Shown here: in pieces, positions 63,065-64,000 of the stretch
Position numbering within the stretch: the first letter of the stretch is position 1
Layout: the number at the start of each line of letters is the position of its first letter
NCBI GenBank assembly: GCA_031551135.1
Contig: JAVBOA010000020.1
Span: 121,570-185,569, forward strand
Origin: JAITVM01 sp031551135
GTDB lineage: Bacteria > Bacillota > Clostridia > Lachnospirales > JAITVM01
Length of the DNA: 64,000 nt
Direction of reading: 5' to 3'
Program-made: the position numbers and the translations under genes
Notes under the pieces: generated by a model
What the model was told of the DNA's origin: nothing
Seen by the model: the letters and a program-made list of their open reading frames with translations, nothing else
Database searches by the model: none

Positions 63065-63535
63065 TTGGATATTTTTTTCGATGATGGAGAAATTAATATA
63101 AACAGGAATTTTGAAGAAATAATTAAGAAAAATATTTTAGGCACATTGAAATATTTTGATTTTCATGACAACACAGAAATCAGCGTAAGTTTTGTTGACA
63201 AAGATGAAATTACCGAATTGAACAAAAAATTCAGAAAAATCGAAAAAGAAACCGATGTTTTATCGTTTCCGCTTTTAAATGAGCATCAAATAGAAAGCGC
63301 ATTTGCGAACGGCGAGAAAGTTTTTCTGGGAGACATTGTGATTTGTTTTGATAAAGCAAAAGAGCAGGCCAAAGAGTATAACCATTCCTTGGAGCGTGAA
63401 ATTTCTTTTCTGACCGTTCATTCAATGCTGCATCTTTTGGGATACGACCATCTTACCGAGGAAGAAGAAAAAAATATGTTTGAGCTACAAGAGATAATTT
63501 TAAATCAAAATGGGTTTGCAAGGGAGGCATTATGA
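63065..63535 (+). CDS. ybeY: Endoribonuclease YbeY
   Basis: A 157-residue zinc-dependent endoribonuclease of 16S rRNA maturation and ribosome quality control. The metal site HSMLHLLGYDH (H-x3-H-x5-H) is complete, and the conserved FLGDIVIC and ETDVLSFPLL are present. TTG 63065 is seven bases after AGAGGG; the ATG at 63059 inside the pgpH stop codon is the alternative and adds two residues. Adjacent pgpH and ybeY is a common firmicute order; the usual dgkA-era continuation is replaced here by a DUF3048 gene. Confidence 0.93.
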   Translation: MDIFFDDGEININRNFEEIIKKNILGTLKYFDFHDNTEISVSFVDKDEITELNKKFRKIEKETDVLSFPLLNEHQIESAFANGEKVFLGDIVICFDKAKEQAKEYNHSLEREISFLTVHSMLHLLGYDHLTEEEEKNMFELQEIILNQNGFAREAL

Positions 63536-64000
63536 AGAGGTTTATTTATCTTTCCATAATAACTATATTATTAACAGCTTGTTCAAAAAAAGTTGCCGAA
63601 GTGGATTTGCCTGTAAAAGCAGCCGAACCGCCGAAAATAACTGTTTCGCCGTCACCGTCACCTTCCCCAACACCGCCGCCAAAAGAGCCTGAATTTATAA
63701 ATCCGCTGACCGGATTGGAAACAAGTGAGGAATTGTCCAAAATGAGACCATTCGCAATCGTTGTTAATAATTTAAAAAAAGCTTTGCCGCAGAGCGGATT
63801 AATGCAGGCGGATGTTTTTTATGAGGTGCTTGCGGAGGGCGGAATAACGAGATTAGTATGCGTCGGTCAAAATTATACCTCAGAAAAAATCGGCCCGATT
63901 CGTTCGGCGAGAGATTATTTTATAGATTTCGCATTGGATAACGAAGCGGTTTTTGTGCATCACGGCGGAAGCCCCGGGGCGTATTCTTTTATAAATAAAA
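63532..64000 (+). CDS. DUF3048 (YerB-like) lipoprotein, partial at window edge
   Basis: The frame opens at ATG 63532, overlapping the ybeY stop (ATGA) after AGGGAGG, and runs off the window after 156 codons. It encodes a lipoprotein signal (LSIITILLTAC), a Ser/Pro-rich spacer (SPSPSPTPPPKEP) and the start of a DUF3048 domain: INPLTGLETSEELSKMRPFAIVVNNLKKALPQSGL, ADVFYEVLAEGGITRLVC, IGPIRSARDYF. YerB-type proteins are exported and of unknown function. The C-terminal half is outside. Confidence 0.88.
   Translation, partial: MKRFIYLSIITILLTACSKKVAEVDLPVKAAEPPKITVSPSPSPSPTPPPKEPEFINPLTGLETSEELSKMRPFAIVVNNLKKALPQSGLMQADVFYEVLAEGGITRLVCVGQNYTSEKIGPIRSARDYFIDFALDNEAVFVHHGGSPGAYSFINK

Overview
This 64 kb window is chromosomal DNA from a low-GC, Gram-positive, endospore-forming anaerobe of the Clostridia type. 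Supporting signs are AT-rich DNA with strong AGGAGG ribosome binding sites, frequent TTG starts, a Tlp-like spore protein, a GerMN protein, a D-Ala-D-Ala carboxypeptidase, an SLH-type surface protein, a glycine T-box, a firmicute class III fructose-bisphosphatase, pyruvate phosphate dikinase and a WalRK-like two-component system. I cannot assign a genus. No rRNA, tRNA, CRISPR array, prophage or complete insertion sequence was seen.

Layout: 1-2161 is a leftward operon (rsgA, ZIP transporter, HD hydrolase cut by the window edge). 2641-5337 is a secreted GH18-like/Asn-rich/SLH protein, followed by an orphan sugar-binding lipoprotein (minus). 7350-11229 holds degV, a VOC protein and a ribokinase / polyprenol kinase / CDF-like operon. 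11323-15648 is a tyrosine module: GntR regulator, tyrosine phenol-lyase and a sodium-coupled amino-acid transporter. 15783-21830 holds a CPBP-like membrane protein, a GNAT, a short UvrC-like nuclease, a secreted S9 peptidase, Tlp and a copper-amine-oxidase-N protein.

22011-34370 is the most unusual region. It is a FadR-regulated cluster of an AtuA/DUF1446 protein, its DUF4387 partner, a two-permease sugar-type ABC importer with binding protein but no ATPase, two ADP-ribosylglycohydrolases, a SUMF1-fold protein, an unfamiliar GH-like TIM-barrel protein and an alpha/beta hydrolase. None of the enzymes has a signal peptide, so an imported compound is probably dismantled in the cytoplasm; the substrate is unknown. 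The last five genes are bracketed by two inverted copies of a roughly 111 bp miniature repeat.

From 34595 on: a rifamycin-phosphotransferase homologue (minus), a lipoprotein, DacF-type carboxypeptidase, then rightward comEA, walR/walK-like, GerMN, comEC, holA, a membrane-anchored unknown and a TraX-family protein; leftward ppdK and T-box-controlled glyS; addB without addA; a small membrane protein; class III fbp; plsC; and pgpH-ybeY-DUF3048 running off the right edge.

Two miniature inverted-repeat families are scattered through the intergenic spaces. Family A (TACTATTTTC ends, about 111 bp) has seven full copies, three end-to-end mini forms and four one-ended relics. Family B (TATAGC ends with GCGGTTTGATTTTT arms, about 92-104 bp) has three full copies and related hairpins.
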